A stretch of 64,000 nt of DNA from Streptomyces sp. YIM 121038 (GTDB lineage: Bacteria > Actinomycetota > Actinomycetes > Streptomycetales > Streptomycetaceae). The first letter of the stretch is position 1, and each line of letters starts with the position of its first letter. A program made the translations under genes and the position numbers. The stretch spans positions 1-64,000 of the forward strand of contig NZ_CP030771.1 of NCBI RefSeq assembly GCF_006088715.1, in the 5' to 3' direction. Under the pieces are notes generated by a model. That model had not been told where the DNA came from. It made no database searches and saw nothing but the letters and a program-made list of their open reading frames with translations. This document shows, one piece after another, positions 42,089 to 51,861 of this stretch.

Positions 42089-42940
42089 GTGTCGGACACC
42101 AAGACATTCCTGATCACCGGCGTCAGCACCGGCCTGGGCCGCGCCCTGGCGCGTGCGGCGCTGGCCGCGGGCCACCGGGTGGTGGGCACGGTGCGCACGC
42201 CCGCCGACGCACGGGGCTTTGAGGCGGTCGCCGGTGACGCGCACGCCCGCATCCTGGACGTGACCGACCACGACGCGGTGGACGCGGTCGTGGCCGAGAC
42301 CGAGCGCGATCTGGGCCCGGTCGACGTACTCGTCGCCAACGCCGGGTACGGCCATGACGGGCTCTTCGAGGAGTCGTCGATGGACGACCTCCGCCGCCAG
42401 TTCGAGGTGAACGTCCATGGAACCGTGGCGGTGATCAAGGCGGTTCTGCCGCACATGCGGGAGCGCCGTCGGGGCCACATCATCGCCGTCACCTCGATGG
42501 GCGGGCTGATCACCATGCCGGGCCTCAGCTTCTACCACGGCAGCAAGTTCGCGGTGGAGGGCATCCTCGAGACGCTCGGCAAGGAGGTCGCCGGTTTCGG
42601 CATCCATGTCACCGCCGTTGAGCCGGGCAGCTTCCGGACCGACTGGTCCGGCCGCTCGATGATCCGTTCGCCCCGGGCGATCGCCGACTACGACGAGCTG
42701 TTCGAGCCGATACGCGCCCGGCGCGTCCACGGCAGCGGCACCCAGCCGGGCGACCCGGACAAGGCCGCGGCCGCGGTACTGCGGATCGTGGCGGCCGACC
42801 AGCCGCCGGCGCGCCTGCTGCTGGGCAACGACGCGCTTCGGCTCGTGCGGGCCGGACGCGACGCCTTCGAGCGCGACCTGCGGGCATGGGCCGGGCTCTC
42901 GGCCTCCACCGACTTCGACGACGTCGGCCGGTCCGCCTGA
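42089..42940 (+). CDS. SDR-family oxidoreductase (classical)
   Basis: A 283-residue short-chain dehydrogenase. NAD(P)-binding TGVSTGLGRAL, NAG in LVANAGYGHDG, catalytic Ser in AVTSMGGLI and YxxxK in YHGSKFAV, then PGSFRTDW. GTG at 42089 has GAAGGGA upstream. Divergent to an MmyB regulator, a pairing often seen where the regulator represses the SDR. Substrate unknown. Confidence 0.9.
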   Translation: MSDTKTFLITGVSTGLGRALARAALAAGHRVVGTVRTPADARGFEAVAGDAHARILDVTDHDAVDAVVAETERDLGPVDVLVANAGYGHDGLFEESSMDDLRRQFEVNVHGTVAVIKAVLPHMRERRRGHIIAVTSMGGLITMPGLSFYHGSKFAVEGILETLGKEVAGFGIHVTAVEPGSFRTDWSGRSMIRSPRAIADYDELFEPIRARRVHGSGTQPGDPDKAAAAVLRIVAADQPPARLLLGNDALRLVRAGRDAFERDLRAWAGLSASTDFDDVGRSA

Positions 42941-43073
42941 CGTCACCTGTCGGCGGGGCCCCCGGGCGCGGGGTCCCGCCGGCGGCCGTCAGCAGCAACC
43001 CGGCCCGGCCCGTACTTGGTCCACACCGCAGACGGGGATGCTCGTAGCCGCCTCGCGCCACCCGGCGCCTGCT

Positions 43074-43097
43074 GGTCACCGGGTCACCGGGTCACCG
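43074..43097. repeat. Three tandem copies of GGTCACCG
   Basis: A perfect 8-bp tandem repeat, three units, in the 315-base gap between the SDR gene and the convergent FAD oxidase gene. Nothing else was recognised in 42941-43256. Confidence 0.7.
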
Positions 43098-43256
43098 GGG
43101 AGAGGCCACAGCTCAAGCCGAGGAGCCCAACGCCCTACGGACCGGCCCACGGCCACCTCCACGACCGCAGGTGCACGGCCTCCGCGAGCCGCCCGACGGC
43201 GCCGTAGGCCGTGGTGCCGTGCCCCGGCCCGCGAGTGCGGTGTCCGGCCCGGCCGG

Positions 43257-44762
43257 TCAGGCCGCGGGTGGGATGTTGTGGTTGACGCGGAAGAGGTTGT
43301 GCCGGTCGTAGCGGCGCTTGAGTGTCGTGAGGCGTTCGTAGTCGCGCGGCCGGTAGGCGCGGCGTACGCGCGTGGCGGTCTTGTCGTGGTCGGTGAGGAA
43401 GTTGGGCTGGGTGTGCCCGGTCAGGGAGGGGCCGAGGATGTCGAAGACCTGCTGCTGCCCGGCTTCGAGGGCGGCGTCCTTGGCCGGATCCGGGGCCACG
43501 TCCGCGACGAACAGGTTGAACGCGGCATCGCGCGGTCCGACCGCGTTGGGGTGCTTGGGGGCACGGGCGAGCGCACCGCCGAGGTGGCGGATCTCGACGA
43601 CCATCGGGGGGCGGTCGGCGTCGGGGCCCGCGGCGCGCAGCAGGCGCCCAAGGGTCGCGTCGTCCAGTGCCCGCAGCGCACCGGCGCGCTCGCGCGTGCG
43701 GATCGGGCCCGCCGGGTCGGCGTAGATCTTCGCGAGGTCGGTGTAGGGCATCTCGGCCACGCTGTCCTGGGCGGGGCCGAGGGCGCGCAGCGGGCGCAGC
43801 AGTTTCTCGCCCTCGGCCGCGTTGCCGGTGAAGGCGACGCGCAGCTTGGCGAGGGTCTTGCCGCGCAGTGGCTCGGGGAAGGCGGGGCTGTCGGTGGGGA
43901 CGTTCACGATCACCAGTGAGGTCGTCATGCGTTCGGTGAGGGTGCGGGTGAACTTCTGGTAGGTCTTGAGGAGTTCGGGTACGCCGCCGGTGAACAGCAT
44001 GTTTCCGCCGTACAGGCGGGTGAGGGGGAAGAGCGCCGTCTCGATCTCGGTGATCACGCCGAAGTTGGACTTGCCGCCGCGCACCGCCCAGAACAGGTCG
44101 GCGTCGCGGTGCGGGGTGAGCCTGCGCCGCCGTCCCTTGGCGTCGACCAGGTCGACGCGGGTGACGTGGTCGGCCGCGAAGCCGACGGTGCGTCCGATCA
44201 CCGGGAGGCCGCCGCCGCTGGTGTACCCGGTGACGCTGACGTCCACGGCCGAGCCGCTGGCGGGCGCCAGGCCGTGGGCGGCGGCCGCGTCGATGAGTTC
44301 GGAGAAGACCACGCCGGGGCTCACCACGGCGGTGCGCCGGGCGGCGTCGATGCGGATGCGCTTGAGCCGGCGGGTGTTGATGAGCAGTCCGCCGTGTGCG
44401 GAGCGGGCGATGCCGTGGCCGGTGGCCTGCACGGCGATCGGCACGCGGTGGTGGGAGGCGATGCGTACGGCGGTGGCGATGTCATCGGCGTGGCACGGCA
44501 CGACGATCGCCGCCGGGTGGTGGTCGATGACCCGGTGGTAGGCGGCGCGCTCCGCGTCGTAGGCCGCGTCCCCGCGGACCAGTACCCGGTCGTCGGGCAG
44601 GGCGCGGCGCAGCTGTGCGGCCAGAGCGCGCTCGCCCCGGGTCGCGGTCGTGCTGTCCTGGGCGGGCGCCGGGGCGGCGGCCACCGCACCGGCGGCGACG
44701 GCGAGGGCGCCGGCCCCCGCGGCCTTGAGCGCGGTGCGGCGGCCGGGCTGCTGCTGTGACAC
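43257..44762 (-). CDS. Tat-exported FAD-linked oxidase (BBE type)
   Basis: A 501-residue flavoprotein. A twin-arginine signal (PGRRTALKAAGAGALA) ends near APAPAQ. The FAD_binding_4 domain shows AIVVPCHADDIATAV, VQATGHGIARSAHGG (the His suits covalent FAD) and GYTSGGGLPVIGRTVGFAAD, GGKSNFGVIT. The C-terminal berberine-bridge-type segment is YDRHNLFRVNHNIPP. Such enzymes oxidise sugars, alcohols or secondary metabolites outside the cell. Monocistronic; ends tail-to-tail with the SDR at 42089. Confidence 0.88.
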   Translation of the reverse strand: MSQQQPGRRTALKAAGAGALAVAAGAVAAAPAPAQDSTTATRGERALAAQLRRALPDDRVLVRGDAAYDAERAAYHRVIDHHPAAIVVPCHADDIATAVRIASHHRVPIAVQATGHGIARSAHGGLLINTRRLKRIRIDAARRTAVVSPGVVFSELIDAAAAHGLAPASGSAVDVSVTGYTSGGGLPVIGRTVGFAADHVTRVDLVDAKGRRRRLTPHRDADLFWAVRGGKSNFGVITEIETALFPLTRLYGGNMLFTGGVPELLKTYQKFTRTLTERMTTSLVIVNVPTDSPAFPEPLRGKTLAKLRVAFTGNAAEGEKLLRPLRALGPAQDSVAEMPYTDLAKIYADPAGPIRTRERAGALRALDDATLGRLLRAAGPDADRPPMVVEIRHLGGALARAPKHPNAVGPRDAAFNLFVADVAPDPAKDAALEAGQQQVFDILGPSLTGHTQPNFLTDHDKTATRVRRAYRPRDYERLTTLKRRYDRHNLFRVNHNIPPAA

Positions 44763-45023
44763 CTGGTGCTTCCTTGTCTCTCGTGAACTCTCGTGCCGTA
44801 CGGATACGGCGACGCCGGGGCGTCACGGAGAAAGCTGGCATCTGGTGATCAACAGCGGTTCAACGGTGGGTAAGCGGGCCGGGGTGCGGCTTCTGTGGCT
44901 GCGTGGGGTGGTCCGGGGCTGTTCGCCTCAGACCACCCCAGCTGCGGCGCGGCCGGGACGGCCAGCCAGGGGCGGTCGGCCGTGTCGTCGAGGTCGGGCC
45001 GGCCGTGCCGTCAGGGGCCTTTG

Positions 45024-45839
45024 CTACTGGTGCGGGGTGCGCGGCTGGATCCGGTGGTCGAAGGCGGCGCCGCCGACGTCGACCGTGGTCAGCCCGCCGT
45101 CGATGGTGAGGACGGCGCCGTTGACGTAGGACGCGGCGGGTGACAGCAGCCAGTCGATCGCCTCGGCGACCTCCTCCGGATCGCCCGGCCGCCCGGCGGG
45201 AGTCAGCAGGGTCGCCTCCTCGTACGCCGCCTCGGTGCCGCCCTCGAGGCCTGCCTCCGCCGCGAACCGGGCCATCCGCTGGTCGGCCATCTCGGTGCGC
45301 ACCCAGCCCGGGCACACGGTGTTGGCCCGCAGCCCCTGGGGCCCGTAGTCGACAGCCAGGGAGCTGCAGAGGTGGAGCAGGGCTGCCTTGGATGTCGCGT
45401 AGGCGGCGTTGCCGGCGCCGTTGCGCAGGGCTGCGACCGAGGCGACGGCGACCACCGCGCCGCGGGCGGCCAGCAGATGCGGCAGCGCGGCGCGCAGCAG
45501 CAGGAACGGGCCGGTGAGGTTGGTCCGCATCAGCTCTTCCCAGTCCTCGACCGTGGTGTCGCCGACCGCGCCCCCTCTCCCGGTTCCGGCGTTGAGCACC
45601 ACACCGTCGAGCCTCCCGTAGGCCGTCACCGTCGTTTCGACGAGGTCGCGCACGGCCTCGGGGTCGCCGGCGTCGGAGGGGTGGGCCAGCGCTCCGGTCT
45701 CCTTGGCCACCCGGTGCAGCGGCTCGGCTCGCCGCCCGGAGATCACGACCTGGTGCCCGGCCGCGCGCAGCAGCCGGGCGGTGGCGGCCCCGATTCCCGT
45801 TCCCCCGCCCGTCACCAGGACAACACGCTGTTCTGCCAT
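45024..45839 (-). CDS. SDR-family oxidoreductase
   Basis: A 271-residue SDR: TGGGTGIGAATA, VLNAGTGRGG (variant of NNAG), Ser in VASVAALR, YATSKAAL, PGWVRTEM, and the C-terminal NGAVLTIDGGLTTVD. The ATG at 45839 is chosen because it opens directly into the Rossmann strand (MAEQRVVLVTGG). It lies 261 bases upstream of the FAD oxidase on the same strand; co-regulation is possible but not shown. Confidence 0.88.
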   Translation of the reverse strand: MAEQRVVLVTGGGTGIGAATARLLRAAGHQVVISGRRAEPLHRVAKETGALAHPSDAGDPEAVRDLVETTVTAYGRLDGVVLNAGTGRGGAVGDTTVEDWEELMRTNLTGPFLLLRAALPHLLAARGAVVAVASVAALRNGAGNAAYATSKAALLHLCSSLAVDYGPQGLRANTVCPGWVRTEMADQRMARFAAEAGLEGGTEAAYEEATLLTPAGRPGDPEEVAEAIDWLLSPAASYVNGAVLTIDGGLTTVDVGGAAFDHRIQPRTPHQ

Positions 45840-46017
45840 GGTCGTTCGCCTCCAAAGATCGGCTTCCGGTTCCCCGCAGGTCGAGCATACGAAGCGCTCG
45901 TGCTGCCGGGTCGGCCGGGCTGGCCTGGTCGGAGCAGGCCGTGAAGTGCCAGGACTCTGCCTGTTGTTGGGGGCCCGCGGCTTCACGACAACGCACGGCA
46001 TCCCGCCAGGTCCAGCC

Positions 46018-46110
46018 CGGCCGGAGTGAGGAGGCCTTCCTGGAGGCGGTCGCCGCGCTGGGGGTGCTGTCCTGCGGTGCCGCACCGGACGCGGCGAGCC
46101 GGGCGGGCGG
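46018..46110 (+). pseudogene. Fragment of the 8107-type protein
   Basis: SEEAFLEAVAALGVLSCGAA matches the middle of the 74-residue protein at 8107-8331 (GEAFLEEIAALGVLSCGAD). Neither the start nor the WALLEL end is present. A gene fragment carried in by recombination. Confidence 0.5.
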
Positions 46111-46267
46111 GCCGCCCGGAGGGGAGCCGAGTTGGCATCGCGTGGTGATCCTTGGGGCTGCCCGGGCACCGGCCCGGGTGGGTACGGGAGGACCGGCCCC
46201 GCATCCGGCTGCGGCCCTTTAGGCTGAATCGCTCTGGGATCCGATCGGGTACATCACGGAGGTGTTC

Positions 46268-47047
46268 ATGGGGGAACTGGACGGCCGTACCGCGCTGGTG
46301 ACGGGCGGCTCGCGCGGGATCGGGCGCGCGGTCGCTCTGCGACTGGCCGCCGAGGGGGCGCTGGTCGCGGTCCACTACGGCGGCAACGACGCGGCCGCTG
46401 CGAAGACCGTGGCGCAGATCGCCGAGACCGGCGGCCGGGCGTTCGCGGTGCGGGCCCGGTTCGGTGAAAGCGGCGCGGTGGACCGGCTGTTCGACGGGCT
46501 CGCTGCCGGGCTCGCCGACCATGGTGCGGACGGCCTGGACATCCTGGTCAACAACGCGGGCATGCACTCGGTCAGTTCGATCGGGCAGCTCACCGAGGAG
46601 GAGTTCGCGCGGCTGCTGGCCGTCAACGTGAGTACGCCCGTCTTCGTGGTCCAGCGGGCGCTGGCGCTGCTGCGGGACGGCGGGCGGATCGTCAACGTGG
46701 GCTCGGCGTCCACCCGGATCGCGGACCCCCACCAGATCGGCTACACCGTCACCAAGGCGGCGCTGGCCGCCCTTGGCCCCTCGCTCGCCAACGAACTGGG
46801 CCGGCGTGGGATCACCGTGAACACGGTCGAACCCGGGGTGGTGCTGACCGACATGATCGCCCACTACGCCGAGGTGCCCGAGGCGGTGGCCGGACTCGAG
46901 GCGATCACCGCGCTCGGACGGATCGGCGAGCCGGAGGACGTCGCGGACGTGGTGGGCTTCCTGGCGGGACCGCGGGGGCGCTGGGTGACCGGCCAGAGCA
47001 TCGACGTCTCCGGCGGCACCTATCTCGGGCCGATCGCGCCCCGGTGA
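46268..47047 (+). CDS. SDR-family oxidoreductase (FabG-like)
   Basis: A 259-residue SDR: TGGSRGIGRAVA, VNNAGMHSV, Ser in VGSASTRIAD, YTVTKAAL, PGVVLTDM, and WVTGQSIDVSGGTYLGP at the C-terminus, typical of 3-oxoacyl-ACP reductase-like SDRs. ATG 46268 follows GGAGG by six bases; the GTG at 46262 is less likely. Third SDR gene within five kilobases. Confidence 0.9.
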   Translation: MGELDGRTALVTGGSRGIGRAVALRLAAEGALVAVHYGGNDAAAAKTVAQIAETGGRAFAVRARFGESGAVDRLFDGLAAGLADHGADGLDILVNNAGMHSVSSIGQLTEEEFARLLAVNVSTPVFVVQRALALLRDGGRIVNVGSASTRIADPHQIGYTVTKAALAALGPSLANELGRRGITVNTVEPGVVLTDMIAHYAEVPEAVAGLEAITALGRIGEPEDVADVVGFLAGPRGRWVTGQSIDVSGGTYLGPIAPR

Positions 47048-47158
47048 TCTGGCGCGGGCGCGTACCGGGGCCGTGACGTCGGCCTGCGCCGCCTCAGCGA
47101 AGTGCGGTGCTGGTCCTCCCCGGTGCCTTGGCGGCCGTAAGGGCCAGCGGCACCTTCT

Positions 47159-47698
47159 TCAGCTCCTGCTGCGCGGCCGCGCAGGCCGCCGGGGCCGGTG
47201 AGGATGAGCGGGGCGCTCCCGGCCGGATCCGGGGCACGGGTGAACTGGCCGCGCCCAAGGGACGGCGGACTGCGGCGCGGACCGGGAGCCCGCGGGCGCT
47301 GGCGGGATGAGGACCGGTATGTGCGCCTGCGTGTGCGGCAGGGGCCCGGGTAGCGCGCGCTGGGTGCGCGGGTGGCGGGCGGCGTATCGGCCCAGGCGCT
47401 GCGGCAGGCACATCAAGACTCGGGCGTGCCGGGCGGAGAGGGAGGCGAGGTCGCCGCGGTCCCGCGCGGCGAGCGCCCCGCGCACGTCGGCTTTCGCTTC
47501 CGTGAGCCAGGTGAGGGCGGCTCGGATTGCCGTGCTCCCGGCCGCGTCGGCCCCCTTGCAGCCGGGCCACGCCCTGGGGCCGTTCAGGCGGATGCTGTTG
47601 GCGATTTCGGACCTGATGCCTGCCCGCGCCGCGCTGAGGCGACTTCTGGCCGAGCTGGTCGGCGGGCATGAGGACGGGCGTGCGGGGCTCCCCGTCAA
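47159..47698 (-). CDS. Hypothetical protein, doubtful
   Basis: Codon bias is strong in the middle (about 47350-47560: TAIRAALTWLTEAKADVRGA, LASLSARHARVLMCLPQRLG), which suggests real, helical coding sequence, now or in the past. Both ends are Pro/Arg/Ser-rich and look non-coding. I cannot assign a family; it may be a remnant. Confidence 0.3.
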   Translation of the reverse strand: MTGSPARPSSCPPTSSARSRLSAARAGIRSEIANSIRLNGPRAWPGCKGADAAGSTAIRAALTWLTEAKADVRGALAARDRGDLASLSARHARVLMCLPQRLGRYAARHPRTQRALPGPLPHTQAHIPVLIPPAPAGSRSAPQSAVPWARPVHPCPGSGRERPAHPHRPRRPARPRSRS

Positions 47699-47869
47699 CG
47701 GCGCGTGCCGGGGGCGTCCTGCCTCCCAGGCTCTGATGGTTGAGAGGAAGCCGCAATATCATTCATTCGGGTGATTATTCGCTAAAACCCTCAACTCTGC
47801 CTATACGGGGTGGATCCTGCAACTGCGGCGTGATTCTCACTGGCCACGACAAGAGGGGAAGGACCCTTC

Positions 47870-48202
47870 ATGCGTGCACTCAACCGAATCGGCAGGGCAA
47901 CTCTGGCCATCGGCGCGGCCGCCGCGCTGGTCACGGGCCTGTCCACCAGCAACGCCCAGGCCGCCACCGGCACGTTCTTCTACACGCGGGCGGACAACGG
48001 GCATGAGACGACCCTCAACGTCCCGACACCCAATGGCACATGCATCGCCGTCAGCGGTGGTGCACGTGATGCGCACAACGACACCGACACCGACGCCACC
48101 ATGTACACGAACAGCACCTGCACGGTGTTCGCCGGCTTCGTCGGCTCCCGGAACTTCGAGACGTTCTCGTCCCCCTTCCCGACCTTCGTGAAGTTCGGCT
48201 AG
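47870..48202 (+). CDS. Small secreted protein, paralog of 34916-35245
   Basis: A 110-residue protein with signal peptide (MRALNRIGRATLAIGAAAAL, cleavage near AQA-ATG). The mature chain has two cysteines (GTCIAVSGGA and NSTCTVF) placed as in the paralog, and Thr/Asp-rich segments. Good ribosome site (GGGGAAGG). Function unknown; likely an extracellular disulfide-bonded domain. Confidence 0.78.
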   Translation: MRALNRIGRATLAIGAAAALVTGLSTSNAQAATGTFFYTRADNGHETTLNVPTPNGTCIAVSGGARDAHNDTDTDATMYTNSTCTVFAGFVGSRNFETFSSPFPTFVKFG

Positions 48203-48453
48203 CCCCGTTCCCCTGCCGGGGGCGGCGCCCGGTCGTACCGACGATCAGTCCGTCGCCGCCCCCGGCCACCGGCGGCCGCGCTCCGGCCGGAGGTACCTCG
48301 TTCACCGGCCCCTGGCAGCGCGTCGTCGCTGATGCCGCCCTCGCGGGCCGCCTCCGCACGCGTCCCGACGAGGCGGCAGGAGGGCATAGCGCCCCCGTCA
48401 CGTCACGTCGGCCGGATGCGGGTGCGGATCGAACAGATGCAATAATCGTCGCT

Positions 48454-48972
48454 GTGACGATAATGATCGAGGATGTGCGGTCCGCGGTGCACGAGATGTC
48501 CGCGAAGCTCTACGGCGGGCGCCGGTACGACCTGGTCGGGTTCAGCATCCGCGACGGCTCCTACCCCTGGATCGAAGTCCACGACGGAGTCATCCACTGG
48601 ACCCTGATGGAGCGCGGCGTGCGATACGGCCCCACCACCACCGAGGACCTGCACGAGGCCATGCACTGGGTCGCTCTCGACGCCACCAGGTCCATGGCCA
48701 TGCGCTGGGAGCTGGGCCAGCGGGACCGGTGGCCCGAGGACCGGGACACACGGATCGGCTGGAACGCCAAGCAGGTCGCCCTCCTGCGTCTCCTCGATGA
48801 CCAGTGGGCCGAGGAGTACCGGGCGGATATCCCCGTGCGATGCCCGGGAGTCCGGCTTGAGGACGTGGACGCCCACCCCCTCGCCGCCTGGGTCGCGATC
48901 AAAACCGCCGACGAGTCCTTCCTCGCCCGGCAGTGGCGCACCCTGCGCGACAAGCTGCGCGAACCGTACTGA
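48454..48972 (+). CDS. Imm63-like immunity protein
   Basis: A 172-residue cytosolic protein. The core WIEVHDGVIHWTLMERG, then TTEDLHEAMHWVALDATRSMA and the helix QVALLRLLDDQWAEEY follow the pattern of Imm63 polymorphic-toxin immunity proteins (VxERGxE...TxxLDELLYW...). No toxin gene is adjacent, so it is an orphan. Family assignment is from motif memory. Confidence 0.55.
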   Translation: MTIMIEDVRSAVHEMSAKLYGGRRYDLVGFSIRDGSYPWIEVHDGVIHWTLMERGVRYGPTTTEDLHEAMHWVALDATRSMAMRWELGQRDRWPEDRDTRIGWNAKQVALLRLLDDQWAEEYRADIPVRCPGVRLEDVDAHPLAAWVAIKTADESFLARQWRTLRDKLREPY

Positions 48973-49040
48973 GTTCCCCGTGCCCCTGGCCCTGCCCGCA
49001 CCGCCACCGGCCGCATTGCGCCCCCTCCCCCGTCTCGCGC

Positions 49041-49343
49041 TTACGGTGTGCGGGTCACCCACAGCAGTTCCGCCGGCCAGCGGTGTGCCCAGTGGGGCGG
49101 GTCGGTTTCGTTGCAGCCGTTGGGTCTTCCGGGTTCGGGCCGCGGCTCGATGAGGTCGTCGATGACGAGACCCGCGCCGCGCAGGACCCTGACCCAGTCG
49201 CCGCAGGTGAGCTGGTCGCGCCGTCGCCTTCGGCGGTCGTGCTCGCGCTGGTAGGCGCTGCTGATCCGGTTCCAGAGCCGCCGGTCGGCGGGGATGCTGT
49301 CCACGCGCCGGCTCCAGCACTGCCTGCCGGGGGCGGTCAACAC
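49041..49343 (-). pseudogene. Methyltransferase C-terminal fragment
   Basis: WVRVLRGAGLVIDDLIEPRP and HWAHRWPAELLWVTR match the last ~55 residues of a common Streptomyces class I methyltransferase. The SAM-binding domain is missing; upstream codons show no motif. Distinct from the fragment at 38351. Confidence 0.55.
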
Positions 49344-49431
49344 GATGAGGGCACCGGCCCGCCCTCGGCCCCGGTCGGGCCGGCGCGTGCGCGGGCGGTC
49401 ACCGACGAGGCGCGCGGCTTGTCACGGCTGC

Positions 49432-50061
49432 TCATTCAGCAGCCTCGCCGTCACCGGTCCCGCGACCAGCGGCTGCAGGGGCACGCAGTCGTGGACGTTC
49501 CCCTTGAGGTCCGAACATGATCAGGTACTCGACCGGTCCGGTGGATCCGGCGTTGGCGAGTCCGTGGGGGACGCGGGTGTCGAACTCGATGACGTCCCCG
49601 GCGGTCAGGACGAGGTCCTGGTCGCCGAGCGCGATCCACAACCGCCCGTACAGGACGCACAGCCACTCGTAGCCCTCGTGGGTCCCCTGGCGGGGCCGCC
49701 CGGGCGGCTCCCCGACGGCGGGCAGGACGTGCTTGTGGGCGTGCAGGCCGCCGACGTACCGGGTCAGCGGCAAGACCGCCTTGTCGTCGCCGAAGCTGTG
49801 CGGCGCCGTGCTGCGGGGCCCGGCCGCAGGGGCGGGTGCGGTGCCGGCCAGCTCGTCCAGGGAGACTTCGTATTCCTTCGCCAGCTGCAGCACCACCTCC
49901 AGGGTGGGCTTGCGCCGGCCGGTCTCGATCCGCGACAGCGTGCTGGACGAGACGCCGGTCGCGCGGCTGACAGCGGCGAGCGTGACGCCGCGGCGCTCGC
50001 GCACGGCCCGCAGCCGCGGCCCCATCGCCGCCAGCGTCCGGGCCACGTCGTCCCCTGCCAC
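49432..50061 (-). CDS. XRE-cupin transcriptional regulator
   Basis: A 209-residue regulator: XRE HTH (GVTLAAVSRATGVSSSTLSRIETG) at 20-75 and a C-terminal cupin_2 sensor domain (HEGYEWLCVLYGRLWIALG, LTAGDVIEFDTRVPHGLAN). GTG 50061 is chosen as the start. It is divergent from the epoxide hydrolase gene 145 bases away, the usual arrangement for a local regulator. Confidence 0.88.
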   Translation of the reverse strand: MAGDDVARTLAAMGPRLRAVRERRGVTLAAVSRATGVSSSTLSRIETGRRKPTLEVVLQLAKEYEVSLDELAGTAPAPAAGPRSTAPHSFGDDKAVLPLTRYVGGLHAHKHVLPAVGEPPGRPRQGTHEGYEWLCVLYGRLWIALGDQDLVLTAGDVIEFDTRVPHGLANAGSTGPVEYLIMFGPQGERPRLRAPAAAGRGTGDGEAAE

Positions 50062-50205
50062 CGTCCCCGTTCCCTCCCGCCGCGCCGCTTCACCGCCCTG
50101 TCCTGCAACCTTGCCAGACCGGCAACGCTGATCGCGCCGGACGGCCGCGGCACCGCATGATCGACGGGTCCCCGCCGGCCGCCCACGAACCGAGGAGAAG
50201 TCCCC

Positions 50206-51192
50206 ATGCGATCCCAGCCGACCGCCGCACCGCGCCACCGCACCGTCCAGGCCCCGGCCGGGCGCCTGCACCTGGTGGAGCAGGGCACCGGCCCGCTGGT
50301 CCTGCTCGTCCACGGCTTCCCCGAGTCCTGGTACTCCTGGCGCCACCAGCTCCCGGCCCTCGCCGCGGCCGGGTTCCGGGCAGCGGCGATCGACGTACGC
50401 GGCTACGGCCGCTCCTCCAGGCCCGCCGCAACCGACGCCTACCGCATAGTCGACCTGGCGGAGGACAACGTCGCCGTCGTGCGCGCCCTCGGCGAGGAGA
50501 GCGCGGTGATCGTCGGCCACGACTGGGGCTCCAACATCGCCGCCGCCTCCGCCCTGCTCCACCCCGAAGTCTTCCGCGCGGTCGGCTTGCTGAGCGTCCC
50601 CTACGCACCGCCCGGCGGCCCCCGCCCCACCGACGTCTTCGGCCGGATCGGCGGCCCCGAGCAGGAGTTCTACGTCTCCTACTTCCAGGAGCCCGGTCGC
50701 GCCGAGGCGGAGATCGAGCCCGACGTCCGCAGCTGGCTCGCCGGCTTCTACGCGGCCCTGTCCGCCGACACGATGCCGGCCGAGGGCGAGCCCGACCCGC
50801 ACTTCGTCACCCGCGGCGGCCGGCTGCGCGACCGCTTCCCCACCGGCCCGCTCCCCGCCTGGCTGACCGAGGACGACCTCGACGTCTACGCCGCGGAGTT
50901 CGAGCGCACCGGCCTGACCGGCGCCCTCAACCGCTACCGCACCATGGACCGCGACTGGGAAGACCTCACCCCCCACCGCGGAGCCCCGCTCACACAGCCC
51001 GCCCTGTTCATCGGCGGTGCCCTGGACGCCTCCACCACCTGGATGGCCGACGCCATCGACGCCTACCCCACCACTCTCCCCCGCCTGTCGGCCTCCCACC
51101 TCCTGGAAGGCTGCGGCCACTGGATCCAGCAAGAACGCCCCGACGAGGTCAACCGCCTGCTGACCGACTGGCTCACCACGACGCAGAGCTGA
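50206..51192 (+). CDS. Alpha/beta hydrolase, epoxide hydrolase type
   Basis: A 328-residue alpha/beta-hydrolase. Oxyanion motif HGFPESW (36-42), nucleophile Asp106 in VGHDWGSNIA, and the catalytic His in EGCGHWIQQERP near residue 305. Asp as nucleophile with HGFPES and a cap with RYRTMDRDWED is characteristic of soluble epoxide hydrolases, which open epoxides to diols. GGAGAAG ribosome site. Probably controlled by the divergent XRE-cupin regulator. Confidence 0.88.
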   Translation: MRSQPTAAPRHRTVQAPAGRLHLVEQGTGPLVLLVHGFPESWYSWRHQLPALAAAGFRAAAIDVRGYGRSSRPAATDAYRIVDLAEDNVAVVRALGEESAVIVGHDWGSNIAAASALLHPEVFRAVGLLSVPYAPPGGPRPTDVFGRIGGPEQEFYVSYFQEPGRAEAEIEPDVRSWLAGFYAALSADTMPAEGEPDPHFVTRGGRLRDRFPTGPLPAWLTEDDLDVYAAEFERTGLTGALNRYRTMDRDWEDLTPHRGAPLTQPALFIGGALDASTTWMADAIDAYPTTLPRLSASHLLEGCGHWIQQERPDEVNRLLTDWLTTTQS

Positions 51193-51780
51193 ACCAGGCC
51201 GACTGCCAGGGCAGCTTGGCGCCGCGTTCCGGGCGGGCCGCACCGAGGCAGCCCGCGCCGGTCTGCTCGCCGAGGCCGAACAGCCGCACCGCACCTGGCC
51301 AACAACGCAGGCGTGGTCGGCCCCGCGCGCACGCCCGCCAGGTGCCTACCACGCACTTCGAACACCACCCGGGCACCGGCAGCCTGACCACGGATCAGGT
51401 CCGCCTGCGGGGCATCCGGCCGGACCTCCGGCCGGGATCCCTCACGACGTACAGGGCCGCTTCGGCGACCGTCCTCTCGGTCAGTTCCCCGCCCCCGCGC
51501 TTCACAGCGCGGCTGAAGAGCCGCCGCACCCGGGCGTAGAAGTCACCGCCCGCCTGCGTCGCGACGGCCTGGGCGAAGGGAACGACGGCCGCGGCCCCCC
51601 ACGATCATCGCCGCATCGATGGCGCGCAGCACCGCCACGGCAGCCGCACCAGAAGGTCGCCCCTTCTGCTGCCCGGCGGTGCAGGCTCTGCGGTCCGCGT
51701 GCCGCTGCCATGCGCCCCCTCGAACGGGCTGCCGAGATCACGGCGAGCTCAGTTGAGCGGCAGCCCCTGACCGAGAAGGG
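51193..51780. other. Decayed region with gene fragments
   Basis: No intact gene. ANNAGVVGPA (plus strand, about 51300) is a leftover SDR motif, and FAQAVATQAGGDFYARVRRL (minus strand, about 51530-51590) has coding bias. Both are short and broken. Confidence 0.4.
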
Positions 51781-51861
51781 ATGATTGGTTCAACTATGCC
51801 TGAAACAGGGGGTTTTGGCGCTCAACGGAGGGGGCCGATGCAGTCTGATGGCAGGGGGAGA

